Counted from the stretch's first letter, positions 38,664 through 54,640 are shown. The stretch: 64,000 bases of DNA from Lepidurus packardi (GCA_023053545.1 JAKZAN010000222.1:18092-82091); one strand, 5' to 3'. The notes: generated from the letters alone by a model not told the origin. Program-made: numbers and translations.

Positions 38664-41367
38664 ATAATTCCTTACTGACTGAATTAAATCCTTACGGACT
38701 GAATTAATTCCTTTCGGACTGAATTAGTTCCTTAAGGACTGAATTAATTCCTTACGTACTTAATTAATTCCTTACGGTCTGAATTAATTCCGTACGGATT
38801 TTATTAATTCCTTACGGACTGAATTAATTCATTACGGACTGAAGAAATTCCTTACGGACTGAATTAATTCCGTACGGATTTTATTAATTCCTTACGGACT
38901 GAATTAATTCATTACGGACTGAAATAATTCCTTACGGACTGTATTAATTCCTTACGGACTGAATTAATTCCTTACGGACTTAATTAATTCCTTACGGACT
39001 TAATTAATTCCTTACGTACTTTATTAATTCCTTACGGTCTGAATTAATTCCGTACGGATTTTATTAATTCGTTACGGACTGAATCAATTCCGTACAGATT
39101 TTATTAATTCCTTACGGACTGAATAAATTCCTTACGAACTGAATTAATTCCGTACGGATTTTATTAATTCCTTACGGACTGAATTAATTCATTACGGACT
39201 GAATTAATTCCTTACGGACTGAATTAATTCCTTAATTAATTCCTTACGGACTGAATTAATTTCATACGGACTGAATTAATTCATTACGGACTTAATTAAT
39301 CGATTACGGACTGAATTAATTCCTTACGTACTGAACTTATTCCTTATTGACTGAATTAATTCCTTACGGACTGAATTAATACCTTACGGACTGAATTAAA
39401 TCCTTACGGACTGAATTAATTCCTTACGGACTGAATTAATTCCTTACGGACTGAATTAATTCCTTACTGACTGAATTAATTCCTTACGGACTGAATTAAT
39501 TCCTTACGGACTGAATTAATTCTTTACGGACTGAATTAATTCCTTACGGACTTAATTAATTCCTTACGTACTTAATTAATTCCTTACGGTCTGAATTAAT
39601 TCCGTACGGATTTTATTAATTCCTTACGGACTGAATTAATTCATTACGGACTTAATTAATCCATTACGGACTGAATTATTTCCTTACGTACTGAAGTTAT
39701 TCCTTACGGACTGAATTAATTCCTTACGTACTGAAATAATTCCTTACGGACTGAATTAATTCCTTACGGACTGAATTAATTCCTTACGGACTGAATTAAT
39801 TCCTTACGGACTGAATTAATTCCTTACGGACTGAATTAATTCCTTAATTAATTCCTTACGGACTGAATTAATTTCATACGGACTGAATTAATTCATTACG
39901 GACTTAATTAATCGATTACGGACTGAATTAATTCCTTACGTACTGAACTTATTCCTTACGGACTGAATTAATTCCTTACGGACTGAATTAATTCTTTCCG
40001 GACTGAATTAAATCCTTACGGACTGAATTAATACCTTACGGACTGAATTAAATCCTTACGGACTGAATTAATTCCTTACGGACTGAATTAATTCCTTACG
40101 GACTGAAATAATTCCTTACTGACTGAATTAAATCCTTACGGACTGAATTAATTCCTTACGGACTGAATTAATTCCTTACGGACTGAATTAATTCCTTACG
40201 GACTGAAATAATTCCTTACTGACTGAATTAAATCCTTACGGACTGAATTAATTCCTTTCGGACTGAATTAGTTCCTTAAGGACTGAATTAATTCCTTACG
40301 TACTTAATTAATTCCTTACGGTCTGAATTAATTCCGTACGGATTTTATTAATTCCTTACGGACTGAATTAATTCATTACGGACTGAAGAAATTCCTTACG
40401 GACTGAATTAATTCCGTACGGATTTTATTAATTCCTTACGGACTGAATTAATTCATTACGGACTGAAATAATTCCTTACGGACTGAATTAATTCCTTACG
40501 GACTGAATTAATTCCTTACGGACTGAATTTATTCCTTACGGACTTTATTAATTCCTTACGGTCTGAATTAATTCCGTACGGATTTTATTAATTCCTTACG
40601 GACTGAATCAATTCCGTACAGATTTTATTAATTCCTTACGGACTGAATAAATTCCTTACGAACTGAATTAATTCCGTACGGATTTTATTAATTCCTTACG
40701 GACTGAATTAATTCATTACGGACTGAATTAATTCCTTACGGACTGAATTAATTCCTTAATTAATTCCTTACGGACTGAATTAATTTCATACGGACTGAAT
40801 TAATTCATTACGGACTTAATTAATCGATTACGGACTGAATTAATTCCTTACGTACTGAACTTATTCCTTACGGACTGAATTAATTCCTTACGGACTGAAT
40901 TAATACCTTACGGACTGAATTAAATCCTTACGGACTGAATTAATTCCTTACGGACTGAATTAATTCCTTACGGACTGAATTAATTCCTTACTGACTGAAT
41001 TAATTCCTTACGGACTGAATTAATTCCTTACGGACTGAATTAATTCTTTACGGACTGAATTAATTCCTTACGGACTTAATTAATTCCTTACGTACTTAAT
41101 TAATTCCTTACGGTCTGAATTAATTCCGTACGGATTTTATTAATTCCTTACGGACTGAATTAATTCATTACGGACTTAATTAATCCATTACGGACTGAAT
41201 TATTTCCTTACGTACTGAAGTTATTCCTTACGGACTGAATTAATTCCTTACGTACTGAAATAATTCCTTACGGACTGAATTAATTCCTTACGGACTGAAT
41301 TAATTCCTTACGGACTGAATTAATTCCTTACGGACTGAATTAATTCCTTACGGACTGAATTAATTCC
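38400..41367 (+). repeat. X-P-X-P series
   Basis: Unit starts are 38400 (X, 832 bp), 39232 (P, 612 bp), 39844 (X relative, 912 bp) and 40756 (P, 612 bp). The first pair repeats 30024-31428, with 40 bp (two monomers) added to the P unit. A TTCTTTCCGG form near 39994 first appears here and then recurs in units to the right, at about 41518, 43306, 45534 and 47098. The X unit has a private ACTGTATT monomer near 38941. Confidence 0.82.
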
Positions 41368-42019
41368 TTAATTAATTCCTTACGGACTGAATTAATTTCA
41401 TACGGACTGAATTAATTCATTACGGACTTAATTAATCGATTACGGACTGAATTAATTCCTTACGTACTGAACTTATTCCTTACGGACTGAATTAATTCCT
41501 TACGGACTGAATTAATTCTTTCCGGACTGAATTAAATCCTTACGGACTGAATTAATACCTTACGGACTGAATTAAATCCTTACGGACTGAATTAATTCCT
41601 TACGGACTGAATTAATTCCTTACGGACTGAAATAATTCCTTACTGACTGAATTAAATCCTTACGGACTGAATTAATTCCTTACGGACTGAATTAATTCCT
41701 TACGGACTGAATTAATTCCTAACGGACTGAAATAATTCCTTACTGACTGAATTAAATCCTTACGGACTGAATTAATTCCTTACGTACTTTATTAATTCCT
41801 TACGGTCTGAATTAATTCCGTACGGATTTTATTAATTCCTTACGGACTGAATTAATTCCGTACGGATTTTATTAATTCCTTACGGACTGAATAAATTCCT
41901 TACGAACTGAATTAATTCCGTACGGATTTTATTTATTCCTTACGGACTGAATTAATTAATTACGGACTGAATTAATTCCTTACGGACTGAATTAATTCCT
42001 TACGGACTGAATTAATTCC

Positions 42020-42331
42020 TTAATTAATTCCTTACGGACTGAATTAATTTCATACGGACTGAATTAATTCATTACGGACTTAATTAATCGATTACGGACT
42101 GAATTAATTCCTTACGTACTGAACTTATTCCTTACGGACTGAATTAATTCCTTACGGACTGAATTAATTCCTTACGGACTGAATTAATTCCTTACGGACT
42201 GAATTAATACCTTACGGACTGAATTAAATCCTTACGGACTGAATTAATTCCTTACGGACTGAATTAATTCCTTACGGACTGAAATAATTCCTTACTGACT
42301 GAATTAAATCCTTACGGACTGAATTAATTCC
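42020..42331 (+). repeat. Higher-order unit class R (type example, 312 bp)
   Basis: This class has a header, consensus monomers, the AATACC and AAATCC pair and a single GAAATAATT and CTTACTGACTG round, and then ends at the next 12-mer. It is the first half of a Q unit. Copies start at 44460, 48252 and 50820, each directly after a Q unit and before a P unit. The 312-bp unit at 3080 has the same length but different variants and is not a member. Confidence 0.87.
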
Positions 42332-42983
42332 TTAATTAATTCCTTACGGACTGAATTAATTTCATACGGACTGAATTAATTCATTACGGACTTAATTAAT
42401 CGATTACGGACTGAATTAATTCCTTACGTACTGAACTTATTCCTTACGGACTGAATTAATTCCTTACGGACTGAATTAATACCTTACGGACTGAATTAAA
42501 TCCTTACGGACTGAATTAATTCCTTACGGACTGAATTAATTCCTTACGGACTGAATTAATTCCTTACTGACTGAATTAATTCCTTACGGACTGAATTAAT
42601 TCCTTACGGACTGAATTAATTCTTTACGGACTGAATTAATTCCTTACGGACTTAATTAATTCCTTACGTACTTAATTAATTCCTTACGGTCTGAATTAAT
42701 TCCGTACGGATTTTATTAATTCCTTACGGACTGAATTAATTCATTACGGACTTAATTAATCCATTACGGACTGAATTATTTCCTTACGTACTGAAGTTAT
42801 TCCTTACGGACTGAATTAATTCCTTACGTACTGAAATAATTCCTTACGGACTGAATTAATTCCTTACGGACTGAAATAATTCCTTACGGACTGAATTAAT
42901 TCCTTACGGACTGAATTAATTCCTTACGGACTGAATTAATTCCTTACGGACTGAATTAATTCCTTACGGACTGAATTAATTCC

Positions 42984-43155
42984 TTAATTAATTCCTTACG
43001 GACTGAATTAATTTCATACGGACTGAATTAATTCATTACGGACTTAATTAATCGATTACGGACTGAATTAATTCCTTACGGACTGAATTAATTCCTTACG
43101 GACTGAATTAATTCCTTACGGACTGAATTAATTCCTTACGGACTGAATTAATTCC
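42984..43155 (+). repeat. Shortest higher-order unit, 172 bp
   Basis: This is the smallest interval between truncated monomers: a header up to m4 without the GAACTTATT monomer, then only consensus monomers. It is little more than a header and shows that the 12-mer and header can be multiplied almost on their own. Confidence 0.9.
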
Positions 43156-46100
43156 TTAATTAATTCCTTACGGACTGAATTAATTTCATACGGACTGAAT
43201 TAATTCATTACGGACTTAATTAATCGATTACGGACTGAATTAATTCCTTACGTACTGAACTTATTCCTTACGGACTGAATTAATTCCTTACGGACTGAAT
43301 TAATTCTTTCCGGACTGAATTAAATCCTTACGGACTGAATTAATACCTTACGGACTGAATTAAATCCTTACGGACTGAATTAATTCCTTACGGACTGAAT
43401 TAATTCCTTACGGACTGAAATAATTCCTTACTGACTGAATTAAATCCTTACGGACTGAATTAATTCCTTACGGACTGAATTAATTCCTTACGGACTGAAT
43501 TAATTCCTTACGGACTGAAATAATTCCTTACTGACTGAATTAAATCCTTACGGACTGAATTAATTCCTTACGTACTTTATTAATTCCTTACGGTCTGAAT
43601 TAATTCCGTACGGATTTTATTAATTCCTTACGGACTGAATTAATTCCGTACGGATTTTATTAATTCCTTACGGACTGAATAAATTCCTTACGAACTGAAT
43701 TAATTCCGTACGGATTTTATTAATTCCTTACGGACTGAATTAATTAATTACGGACTGAATTAATTCCTTACGGACTGAATTAATTCCTTACGGACTGAAT
43801 TAATTCCTTAATTAATTCCTTACGGACTGAATTAATTTCATACGGACTGAATTAATTCATTACGGACTTAATTAATCGATTACGGACTGAATTAATTCCT
43901 TACGTACTGAACTTATTCCTTACGGACTGAATTAATTCCTTACGGACTGAATTAATTCCTTACGGACTGAATTAATTCCTTACGGACTGAATTAATACCT
44001 TACGGACTGAATTAAATCCTTACGGACTGAATTAATTCCTTACGGACTGAATTAATTCCTTACGGACTGAAATAATTCCTTACTGACTGAATTAAATCCT
44101 TACGGACTGAATTAATTCCTTACGGACTGAATTAATTCCTTACGGACTGAATTAATTCCTTACGGACTGAAATAATTCCTTACTGACTGAATTAAATCCT
44201 TACGGACTGAATTAATTCCTTACGTACTTTATTAATTCCTTACGGTCTGAATTAATTCCGTACGGATTTTATTAATTCCTCACGGACTGAATTAATTCCG
44301 TACGGATTTTATTAATTCCTTACGGACTGAATAAATTCCTTACGAACTGAATTAATTCCGTACGGATTTTATTAATTCCTTACGGACTGAATTAATTAAT
44401 TACGGACTGAATTAATTCCTTACGGACTGAATTAATTTCTTACGGACTGAATTAATTCCTTAATTAATTCCTTACGGACTGAATTAATTTCATACGGACT
44501 GAATTAATTCATTACGGACTTAATTAATCGATTACGGACTGAATTAATTCCTTACGTACTGAACTTATTCCTTACGGACTGAATTAATTCCTTACGGACT
44601 GAATTAATTCCTTACGGACTGAATTAATTCCTTACGGACTGAATTAATACCTTACGGACTGAATTAAATCCTTACGGACTGAATTAATTCCTTACGGACT
44701 GAATTAATTCCTTACGGACTGAAATAATTCCTTACTGACTGAATTAAATCCTTACGGACTGAATTAATTCCTTAATTAATTCCTTACGGACTGAATTAAT
44801 TTCATACGGACTGAATTAATTCATTACGGACTTAATTAATCGATTACGGACTGAATTAATTCCTTACGTACTGAACTTATTCCTTACGGACTGAATTAAT
44901 TCCTTACGGACTGAATTAATACCTTACGGACTGAATTAAATCCTTACGGACTGAATTAATTCCTTACGGACTGAATTAATTCCTTACGGACTGAATTAAT
45001 TCCTTACTGACTGAATTAATTCCTTACGGACTGAATTAATTCCTTACGGACTGAATTAATTCTTTACGGACTGAGTTAATTCCTTACGGACTTAATTAAT
45101 TCCTTACGTACTTAATTAATTCCTTACGGTCTGAATTAATTCCGTACGGATTTTATTAATTCCTTACGGACTGAATTAATTCATTACGGACTTAATTAAT
45201 CCATTACGGACTGAATTATTTCCTTACGTACTGAAGTTATTCCTTACGGACTGAATTAATTCCTTACGTACTGAAATAATTCCTTACGGACTGAATTAAT
45301 TCCTTACGGACTGAATTAATTCCTTACGGACTGAATTAATTCCTTACGGACTGAATTAATTCCTTACGGACTGAATTAATTCCTTAATTAATTCCTTACG
45401 GACTGAATTAATTTCATACGGACTGAATTAATTCATTACGGACTTAATTAATCGATTACGGACTGAATTAATTCCTTACGTACTGAACTTATTCCTTACG
45501 GACTGAATTAATTCCTTACGGACTGAATTAATTCTTTCCGGACTGAATTAAATCCTTACGGACTGAATTAATACCTTACGGACTGAATTAAATCCTTACG
45601 GACTGAATTAATTCCTTACGGACTGAATTAATTCCTTACGGACTGAAATAATTCCTTACTGACTGAATTAAATCCTTACGGACTGAATTAATTCCTTACG
45701 GACTGAATTAATTCCTTACGGACTGAATTAATTCCTTACGGACTGAAATAATTCCTTACTGACTGAATTAAATCCTTACGGACTGAATTAATTCCTTACG
45801 GACTGAATTAATACCTTACGGACTGAATTAATTCCTTACGGACTGAATTAATTCCTTACGGACTGAATTAATTCCTTACGGACTGAAATAATTCCTTACT
45901 GACTGAATTAAATCCTTACGGACTGAATTAATTCCTTTCGGACTGAATTAGTTCCTTAAGGACTGAATTAATTCCTTACGTACTTAATTAATTCCTTACG
46001 GTCTGAATTAATTCCGTACGGATTTTATTAATTCCTTACGGACTGAATTAATTCATTACGGACTGAATTAATTCCTTACGGCCTGAATTTATTCCTTACG

Positions 46101-49100
46101 GACTTAATTAATTCCTTACGTACTTTATTAATTCCTTACGGTCTGAATTAATTCCGTACGGATTTTATTAATTCCTTACGGACTGAATCAATTCCGTACA
46201 GATTTTATTAATTCCTTACGGACTGAATAAATTCCTTACGAACTGAATTAATTCCGTACGGATTTTATTAATTCCTTACGGACTGAATTAATTCATTACG
46301 GACTGAATTAATTCCTTACGGAATGAATTAATTCCTTAATTAATTCCTTACGGACTGAATTAATTTCATACGGACTGAATTAATTCATTACGGACTTAAT
46401 TAATCGATTACGGACTGAATTAATTCCTTACGTACTGAACTTATTCCTTACGGACTGAATTAATTCCTTACGGACTGAATTAATACCTTACGGACTGAAT
46501 TAAATCCTTACGGACTGAATTAATTCCTTACGGACTGAATTAATTCCTTACGGACTGAATTAATTCCTTACTGACTGAATTAATTCCTTACGGACTGAAT
46601 TAATTCCTTACGGACTGAATTAATTCTTTACGGACTGAATTAATTCCTTACGGACTTAATTAATTCCTTACGTACTTAATTAATTCCTTACGGTCTGAAT
46701 TAATTCCGTACGGATTTTATTAATTCCTTACGGACTGAATTAATTCATTACGGACTTAATTAATCCATTACGGACTGAATTATTTCCTTACGTACTGAAG
46801 TTATTCCTTACGGACTGAATTAATTCCTTACGTACTGAAATAATTCCTTACGGACTGAATTAATTCCTTACGGACTGAATTAATTCCTTACGGACTGAAT
46901 TAATTCCTTACGGACTGAATTAATTCCTTACGGACTGAATTAATTCCTTAATTAATTCCTTACGGACTGAATTAATTTCATACGGACTGAATTAATTCAT
47001 TACGGACTTAATTAATCGATTACGGACTGAATTAATTCCTTACGTACTGAACTTATTCCTTACGGACTGAATTAATTCCTTACGGACTGAATTAATTCTT
47101 TCCGGAATGAATTAAATCCTTACGGACTGAATTAATACCTTACGGACTGAATTAAATCCTTACGGACTGAATTAATTCCTTACGGACTGAATTAATTCCT
47201 TACGGACTGAAATAATTCCTTACTGACTGAATTAAATCCTTACGGACTGAATTAATTCCTTACGGACTGAATTAATTCCTTACGGACTGAATTAATTCCT
47301 TACGGACTGAAATAATTCCTTACTGACTGAATTAAATCCTTACGGACTGAATTAATTCCTTACGTACTTTATTAATTCCTTACGGTCTGAATTAATTCCG
47401 TACGGATTTTATTAATTCCTTACGGACTGAATTAATTCCGTACGGATTTTATTAATTCCTTACGGACTGAATAAATTCCTTACGAACTGAATTAATTCCG
47501 TACGGATTTTATTAATTCCTTACGGACTGAATTAATTAATTACGGACTGAATTAATTCCTTACGGACTGAATTAATTCCTTACGGACTGAATTAATTCCT
47601 TAATTAATTCCTTACGGACTGAATTAATTTCATACGGACTGAATTAATTCATTACGGACTTAATTAATCGATTACGGACTGAATTAATTCCTTACGTACT
47701 GAACTTATTCCTTACGGACTGAATTAATTCCTTACGGACTGAATTAATTCCTTACGGACTGAATTAATTCCTTACGGACTGAATTAATACCTTACGGACT
47801 GAATTAAATCCTTACGGACTGAATTAATTCCTTACGGACTGAATTAATTCCTTACGGACTGAAATAATTCCTTACTGACTGAATTAAATCCTTACGGACT
47901 GAATTAATTCCTTACGGACTGAATTAATTCCTTACGGACTGAATTAATTCCTTACGGACTGAAATAATTCCTTACTGACTGAATTAAATCCTTACGGACT
48001 GAATTAATTCCTTACGTACTTTATTAATTCCTTACGGTCTGAATTAATTCCGTACGGATTTTATTAATTCATTACGGACTGAATTAATTCCGTACGGATT
48101 TTATTAATTCCTTACGGACTGAATAAATTCCTTACGAACTGAATTAATTCCGTACGGATTTTATTAATTCCTTACGGACTGAATTAATTAATTACGGACT
48201 GAATTAATTCCTTACGGACTGAATTAATTTCTTACGGACTGAATTAATTCCTTAATTAATTCCTTACGGACTGAATTAATTTCATACGGACTGAATTAAT
48301 TCATTACGGACTTAATTAATCGATTACGGACTGAATTAATTCCTTACGTACTGAACTTATTCCTTACGGACTGAATTAATTCCTTACGGACTGAATTAAT
48401 TCCTTACGGACTGAATTAATTCCTTACGGACTGAATTAATACCTTACGGACTGAATTAAATCCTTACGGACTGAATTAATTCCTTACGGACTGAATTAAT
48501 TCCTTACGGACTGAAATAATTCCTTACTGACTGAATTAAATCCTTACGGACTGAATTAATTCCTTAATTAATTCCTTACGGACTGAATTAATTTCATACG
48601 GACTGAATTAATTCATTACGGACTTAATTAATCGATTACGGACTGAATTAATTCCTTACGTACTGAACTTATTCCTTACGGACTGAATTAATTCCTTACG
48701 GACTGAATTAATACCTTACGGACTGAATTAAATCCTTACGGACTGAATTAATTCCTTACGGACTGAATTAATTCCTTACGGACTGAATTAATTCCTTACT
48801 GACTGAATTAATTCCTTACGGACTGAATTAATTCCTTACGGACTGAATTAATTCTTTACGGACTGAATTAATTCCTTACGGACTTAATTAATTCCTTACG
48901 TACTTAATTAATTCCTTACGGTCTGAATTAATTCCGTACGGATTTTATTAATTCCTTACGGACTGAATTAATTCATTACGGACTTAATTAATCCATTACG
49001 GACTGAATTATTTCCTTACGTACTGAAGTTATTCCTTACGGACTGAATTAATTCCTTACGTACTGAAATAATTCCTTACGGACTGAATTAATTCCTTACG

Positions 49101-52100
49101 GACTGAATTAATTCCTTACGGACTGAATTAATTCCTTACGGACTGAATTAATTCCTTACGGACTGAAATAATTCCTTACTGACTGAATTAAATCCTTACG
49201 GACTGAATTAATTCCTTACGGACTGAATTAATTCCTTACGGACTGAATTAATTCCTTACGGACTGAAATAATTCCTTACTGACTGAATTAAATCCTTACG
49301 GACTGAATTAATTCCTTACGTACTTTATTAATTCCTTACGGTCTGAATTAATTCCGTACGGATTTTATTAATTCCTTACGGACTGAATTAATTCCGTACG
49401 GATTTTATTAATTCCTTACGGACTGAATAAATTCCTTACGAACTGAATTAATTCCGTACGGATTTTATTAATTCCTTACGGACTGAATTAATTAATTACG
49501 GACTGAATTAATTCCTTACGGACTGAATTAATTCCTTACGGACTGAATTAATTCCTTAATTAATTCCTTACGGACTGAATTAATTTCATACGGACTGAAT
49601 TAATTCATTACGGACTTAATTAATCGATTACGGACTGAATTAATTCCTTACGTACTGAACTTATTCCTTACGGACTGAATTAATTCCTTACGGACTGAAT
49701 TAATTCCTTACGGACTGAATTAATTCCTTACGGACTGAATTAATTCCTTACGGACTGAATTAATTCCTTACGGACTGAAATAATTCCTTACTGACTGAAT
49801 TAAATCCTTACGGACTGAATTAATTCCTTACGGACTGAATTAATTCCTTACGGACTGAATTAATTCCTTACGGACTGAAATAATTCCTTACTGACTGAAT
49901 TAAATCCTTACGGACTGAATTAATTCCTTACGTACTTTATTAATTCCTTACGGTCTGAATTAATTCCGTACGGATTTTATTAATTCCTTACGGACTGAAT
50001 TAATTCCGTACGGATTTTATTAATTCCATACGGACTGAATAAATTCCTTACGAACTGAATTAATTCCGTACGGATTTTATTAATTCCTTACGGACTGAAT
50101 TAATTAATTACGGACTGAATTAATTCCTTACGGACTGAATTAATTCCTTACGGACTGAATTAATTCCTTAATTAATTCCTTACGGACTGAATTAATTTCA
50201 TACGGACTGAATTAATTCATTACGGACTTAATTAATCGATTACGGACTGAATTAATTCCTTACGTACTGAACTTATTCCTTACGGACTGAATTAATTCCT
50301 TACGGACTGAATTAATTCCTTACGGACTGAATTAATTCCTTACGGACTGAATTAATACCTTACGGACTGAATTAAATCCTTACGGACTGAATTAATTCCT
50401 TACGGACTGAATTAATTCCTTACGGACTGAAATAATTCCTTACTGACTGAATTAAATCCTTACGGACTGAATTAATTCCTTACGGACTGAATTAATTCCT
50501 TACGGACTGAATTAATTCCTTACGGACTGAAATAATTCCTTACTGACTGAATTAAATCCTTACGGACTGAATTAATTCCTTACGTACTTTATTAATTCCT
50601 TACGGTCTGAATTAATTCCGTACGGATTTTATTAATTCCTTACGGACTGAATTAATTCCGTACGGATTTTATTAATTCCTTACGGACTGAATAAATTCCT
50701 TACGAACTGAATTAATTCCGTACGGATTTTATTAATTCCTTACGGACTGAATTAATTAATTACGGACTGAATTAATTCCTTACGGACTGAATTAATTTCT
50801 TACGGACTGAATTAATTCCTTAATTAATTCCTTACGGACTGAATTAATTTCATACGGACTGAATTAATTCATTACGGACTTAATTAATCGATTACGGACT
50901 GAATTAATTCCTTACGTACTGAACTTATTCCTTACGGACTGAATTAATTCCTTACGGACTGAATTAATTCCTTACGGACTGAATTAATTCCTTACGGACT
51001 GAATTAATACCTTACGGACTGAATTAAATCCTTACGGACTGAATTAATTCCTTACGGACTGAATTAATTCCTTACGGACTGAAATAATTCCTTACTGACT
51101 GAATTAAATCCTTACGGACTGAATTAATTCCTTAATTAATTCCTTACGGACTGAATTAATTTCATACGGACTGAATTAATTCATTACGGACTTAATTAAT
51201 CGATTACGGACTGAATTAATTCCTTACGTACTGAACTTATTCCTTACGGACTGAATTAATTCCTTACGGACTGAATTAATACCTTACGGACTGAATTAAA
51301 TCCTTACGGACTGAATTAATTCCTTACGGACTGAATTAATTCCTTACGGACTGAATTAATTCCTTACTGACTGAATTAATTCCTTACGGACTTAATTAAT
51401 TCCTTACGTACTTAATTAATTCCTTACGGTCTGAATTAATTCCGTACGGATTTTATTAATTCCTTACGGACTGAATTAATTCATTACGGACTTAATTAAT
51501 CCATTACGGACTGAATTATTTCCTTACGTACTGAAGTTATTCCTTACGGACTGAATTAATTCCTTACGTACTGAAATAATTCCTTACGGACTGAATTAAT
51601 TCCTTACGGACTGAAGTAATTCCTTACGGACTGAATTAATTCCTTACGGACTGAATTAATTCCTTACGGACTGAAATAATTCCTTACTGACTGAATTAAA
51701 TCCTTACGGACTGAATTAATTCCTTACGGACTGAATTAATTCCTTACGGACTGAATTAATTCCTTACGGACTGAAATAATTCCTTACTGACTGAATTAAA
51801 TCCTTACGGACTGAATTAATTCCTTACGTACTTTATTAATTCCTTACGGTCTGAATTAATTCCGTACGGATTTTATTAATTCCTTACGGACTGAATTAAT
51901 TCCGTACGGATTTTATTAATTCCTTACGGACTGAATAAATTCCTTACGAACTGAATTAATTCCGTACGGATTTTATTAATTCCTTACGGACTGAATTAAT
52001 TAATTACGGACTGAATTAATTCCTTACGGACTGAATTAATTCCTTACGGACTGAATTAATTCCTTAATTAATTCCTTACGGACTGAATTAATTTCATACG

Positions 52101-53347
52101 GACTGAATTAATTCATTACGGACTTAATTAATCGATTACGGACTGAATTAATTCCTTACGTACTGAACTTATTCCTTACGGACTGAATTAATTCCTTACG
52201 GACTGAATTAATTCCTTACGGACTGAATTAATTCCTTACGGACTGAATTAATACCTTACGGACTGAATTAAATCCTTACGGACTGAATTAATTCCTTACG
52301 GACTGAATTAATTCCTTACGGACTGAAATAATTCCTTACTGACTGAATTAAATCCTTACGGACTGAATTAATTCCTTACGGACTGAATTAATTCCTTACG
52401 GACTGAATTAATTCCTTACGGACTGAAATAATTCCTTACTGACTGAATTAAATCCTTACGGACTGAATTAATTCCTTACGTACTTTATTAATTCCTTACG
52501 GTCTGAATTAATTCCGTACGGATTTTATTAATTCCTTACGGACTGAATTAATTCCGTACGGATTTTATTAATTCCTTACGGACTGAATAAATTCCTTACG
52601 AACTGAATTAATTCCGTACGGATTTTATTAATTCCTTACGGACTGAATTAATTAATTACGGACTGAATTAATTCCTTACGGACTGAATTAATTTCTTACG
52701 GACTGAATTAATTCCTTAATTAATTCCTTACGGACTGAATTAATTTCATACGGACTGAATTAATTCATTACGGACTTAATTAATCGATTACGGACTGAAT
52801 TAATTCCTTACGTACTGAACTTATTCCTTACGGACTGAATTAATTCCTTACGGACTGAATTAATTCCTTACGGACTGAATTAATTCCTTACGGACTGAAT
52901 TAATACCTTACGGACTGAATTAATTCCTTACGGACTGAAATAATTCCTTACTGACTGAATTAAATCCTTACGGACTGAATTAATTCCTTACGGACTGAAT
53001 TAATTCCTTACGGACTGAATTAATTCCTTACGGACTGAAATAATTCCTTACTGACTGAATTAAATCCTTACGGACTGAATTAATTCCTTACGTACTTTAT
53101 TAATTCCTTACGGTCTGAATTAATTCCGTACGGATTTTATTAATTCCTTACGGACTGAATTAATTCCGTACGGATTTTATTAATTCCTTACGGACTGAAT
53201 AAATTCCTTACGAACTGAATTAATTCCGTACGGATTTTATTAATTCCTTACGGACTGAATTAATTAATTACGGACTGAATTAATTCCTTACGGACTGAAT
53301 TAATTCCTTACGGACTGAATTAATTCCTTACGGACTGAATTAATTCC

Positions 53348-54640
53348 TTAATTAATTCCTTACGGACTGAATTAATTTCATACGGACTGAATTAATTCAT
53401 TACGGACTTAATTAATCGATTACGGACTGAATTAATTCCTTACGTACTGAACTTATTCCTTACGGACTGAATTAATTCCTTACGGACTGAATTAATTCCT
53501 TACGTACTGAACTTATTCCTTACGGACTGAATTAATTCCTTACGGACTTAATTAATTCCTTACGTACTTAATTAATTCCTTACGGTCTGAATTAATTCCG
53601 TACGGATTTTATTAATTCCTTACGGACTGAATAAATTCCTTACGAACTGAATTAATTCCGTACGGATTTTATTAATTCCTTACGGACTGAAATAATTCAT
53701 TACTGACTGAATTAAATCCTTACGGACTGAATTAATTCCTTTCGGACTGAATTAGTTCCTTAAGGATTGAATTAATTCCTTACGTACTTAATTAATTCCT
53801 TACGGTCTGAATTAATTCCGTACGGATTTTATTAATTCCTTACGGACTGAATTAATTCCTTACGGACTGAAAAAATTCCTTACGGACTGAATTAATTCCG
53901 TACGGATTTTATTAATTCCTTACGGACTGAATTAATTCATTACGGACTGAAATAATTCCTTACGGACTGAATTAATTCATTACGGACTGAATTAATTCCT
54001 TAATTAATTCCTTACGGACTGAATTAATTTCATACGGACTGAATTAATTCATTACGGACTTAATTAATCTATTACGGACTGAATTAATTCCTTACGTACT
54101 GAACTTATTCCTTACGGACTGAATTAATTCCTTACGGACTGAATTAATTCCTTACGGACTGAATTAATTCCTTACGGACTTAATTAATTCCTTACGGTCT
54201 GAATTAATTCCGTACGGATTTTATTAATTCCTTACGGAATGAATTAATTCATTACGGACTGAAGAAATTCCTTACGAACTGAATTAATTCCGTACGGATT
54301 TTATTAATTCCTTACGGACTGAATTAATTCATTACGGACTGAAATAATTCCTTACGGACTGAATTAATTCCTTACGGACTGAATTAATTCCTTACGGACT
54401 GAATTAATTCCTTACGGACTTAATTAATTCCTTACGTATTTTATTAATTCCTTACGGTCTGAATTAATTCCGTACGGATTTTATTAATTCCTTACGGACT
54501 GAATCAATTCCGTACAGATTTTATTAATTCCTTACGGACTGAATAAATTCCTTACGAACTGAATTAATTCCGTACGGATTTTATTAATTCCTTACGGACT
54601 GAATTAATTCATTACGGACTGAATTAATTCCTTACGGACT
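53348..54640 (+). repeat. 1.29-kb duplication, copy 1 (offset 3,448 bp)
   Basis: Units at 53348 (652 bp) and the first part of 54000 match 56796 and 57448. A private ATCTATTACGG header change at 54069 recurs at 57517, exactly 3,448 bp away. Differences include a second GAACTTATT monomer near 53500, absent in copy 2, and GAAAAAATT near 53869 against GAAGAAATT. The extra GAACTTATT monomer looks like a small conversion from the header. Confidence 0.83.

Larger units (their letters stand above)
41368..53347 (+). repeat. Regular P-Q-Q-R superarray
   Basis: Unit starts and lengths are 41368 (652), 42020 (312), 42332 (652), 42984 (172), 43156 (652), 43808 (652), 44460 (312), 44772 (612), 45384 (952), 46336 (612), 46948 (652), 47600 (652), 48252 (312), 48564 (992), 49556 (612), 50168 (652), 50820 (312), 51132 (932), 52064 (652) and 52716 (632). 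The theme is P, Q carrying TTCTTTCCGG, Q carrying a consensus-like monomer ending in TTTC, then R. Second-type Q units have that monomer near 44420, 48212, 50780 and 52676. X units or extra monomers are inserted, so the super-period varies between about 2.6 and 3.8 kb. Long units at 48564 and 51132 are P units fused to Q ends. Confidence 0.8.
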
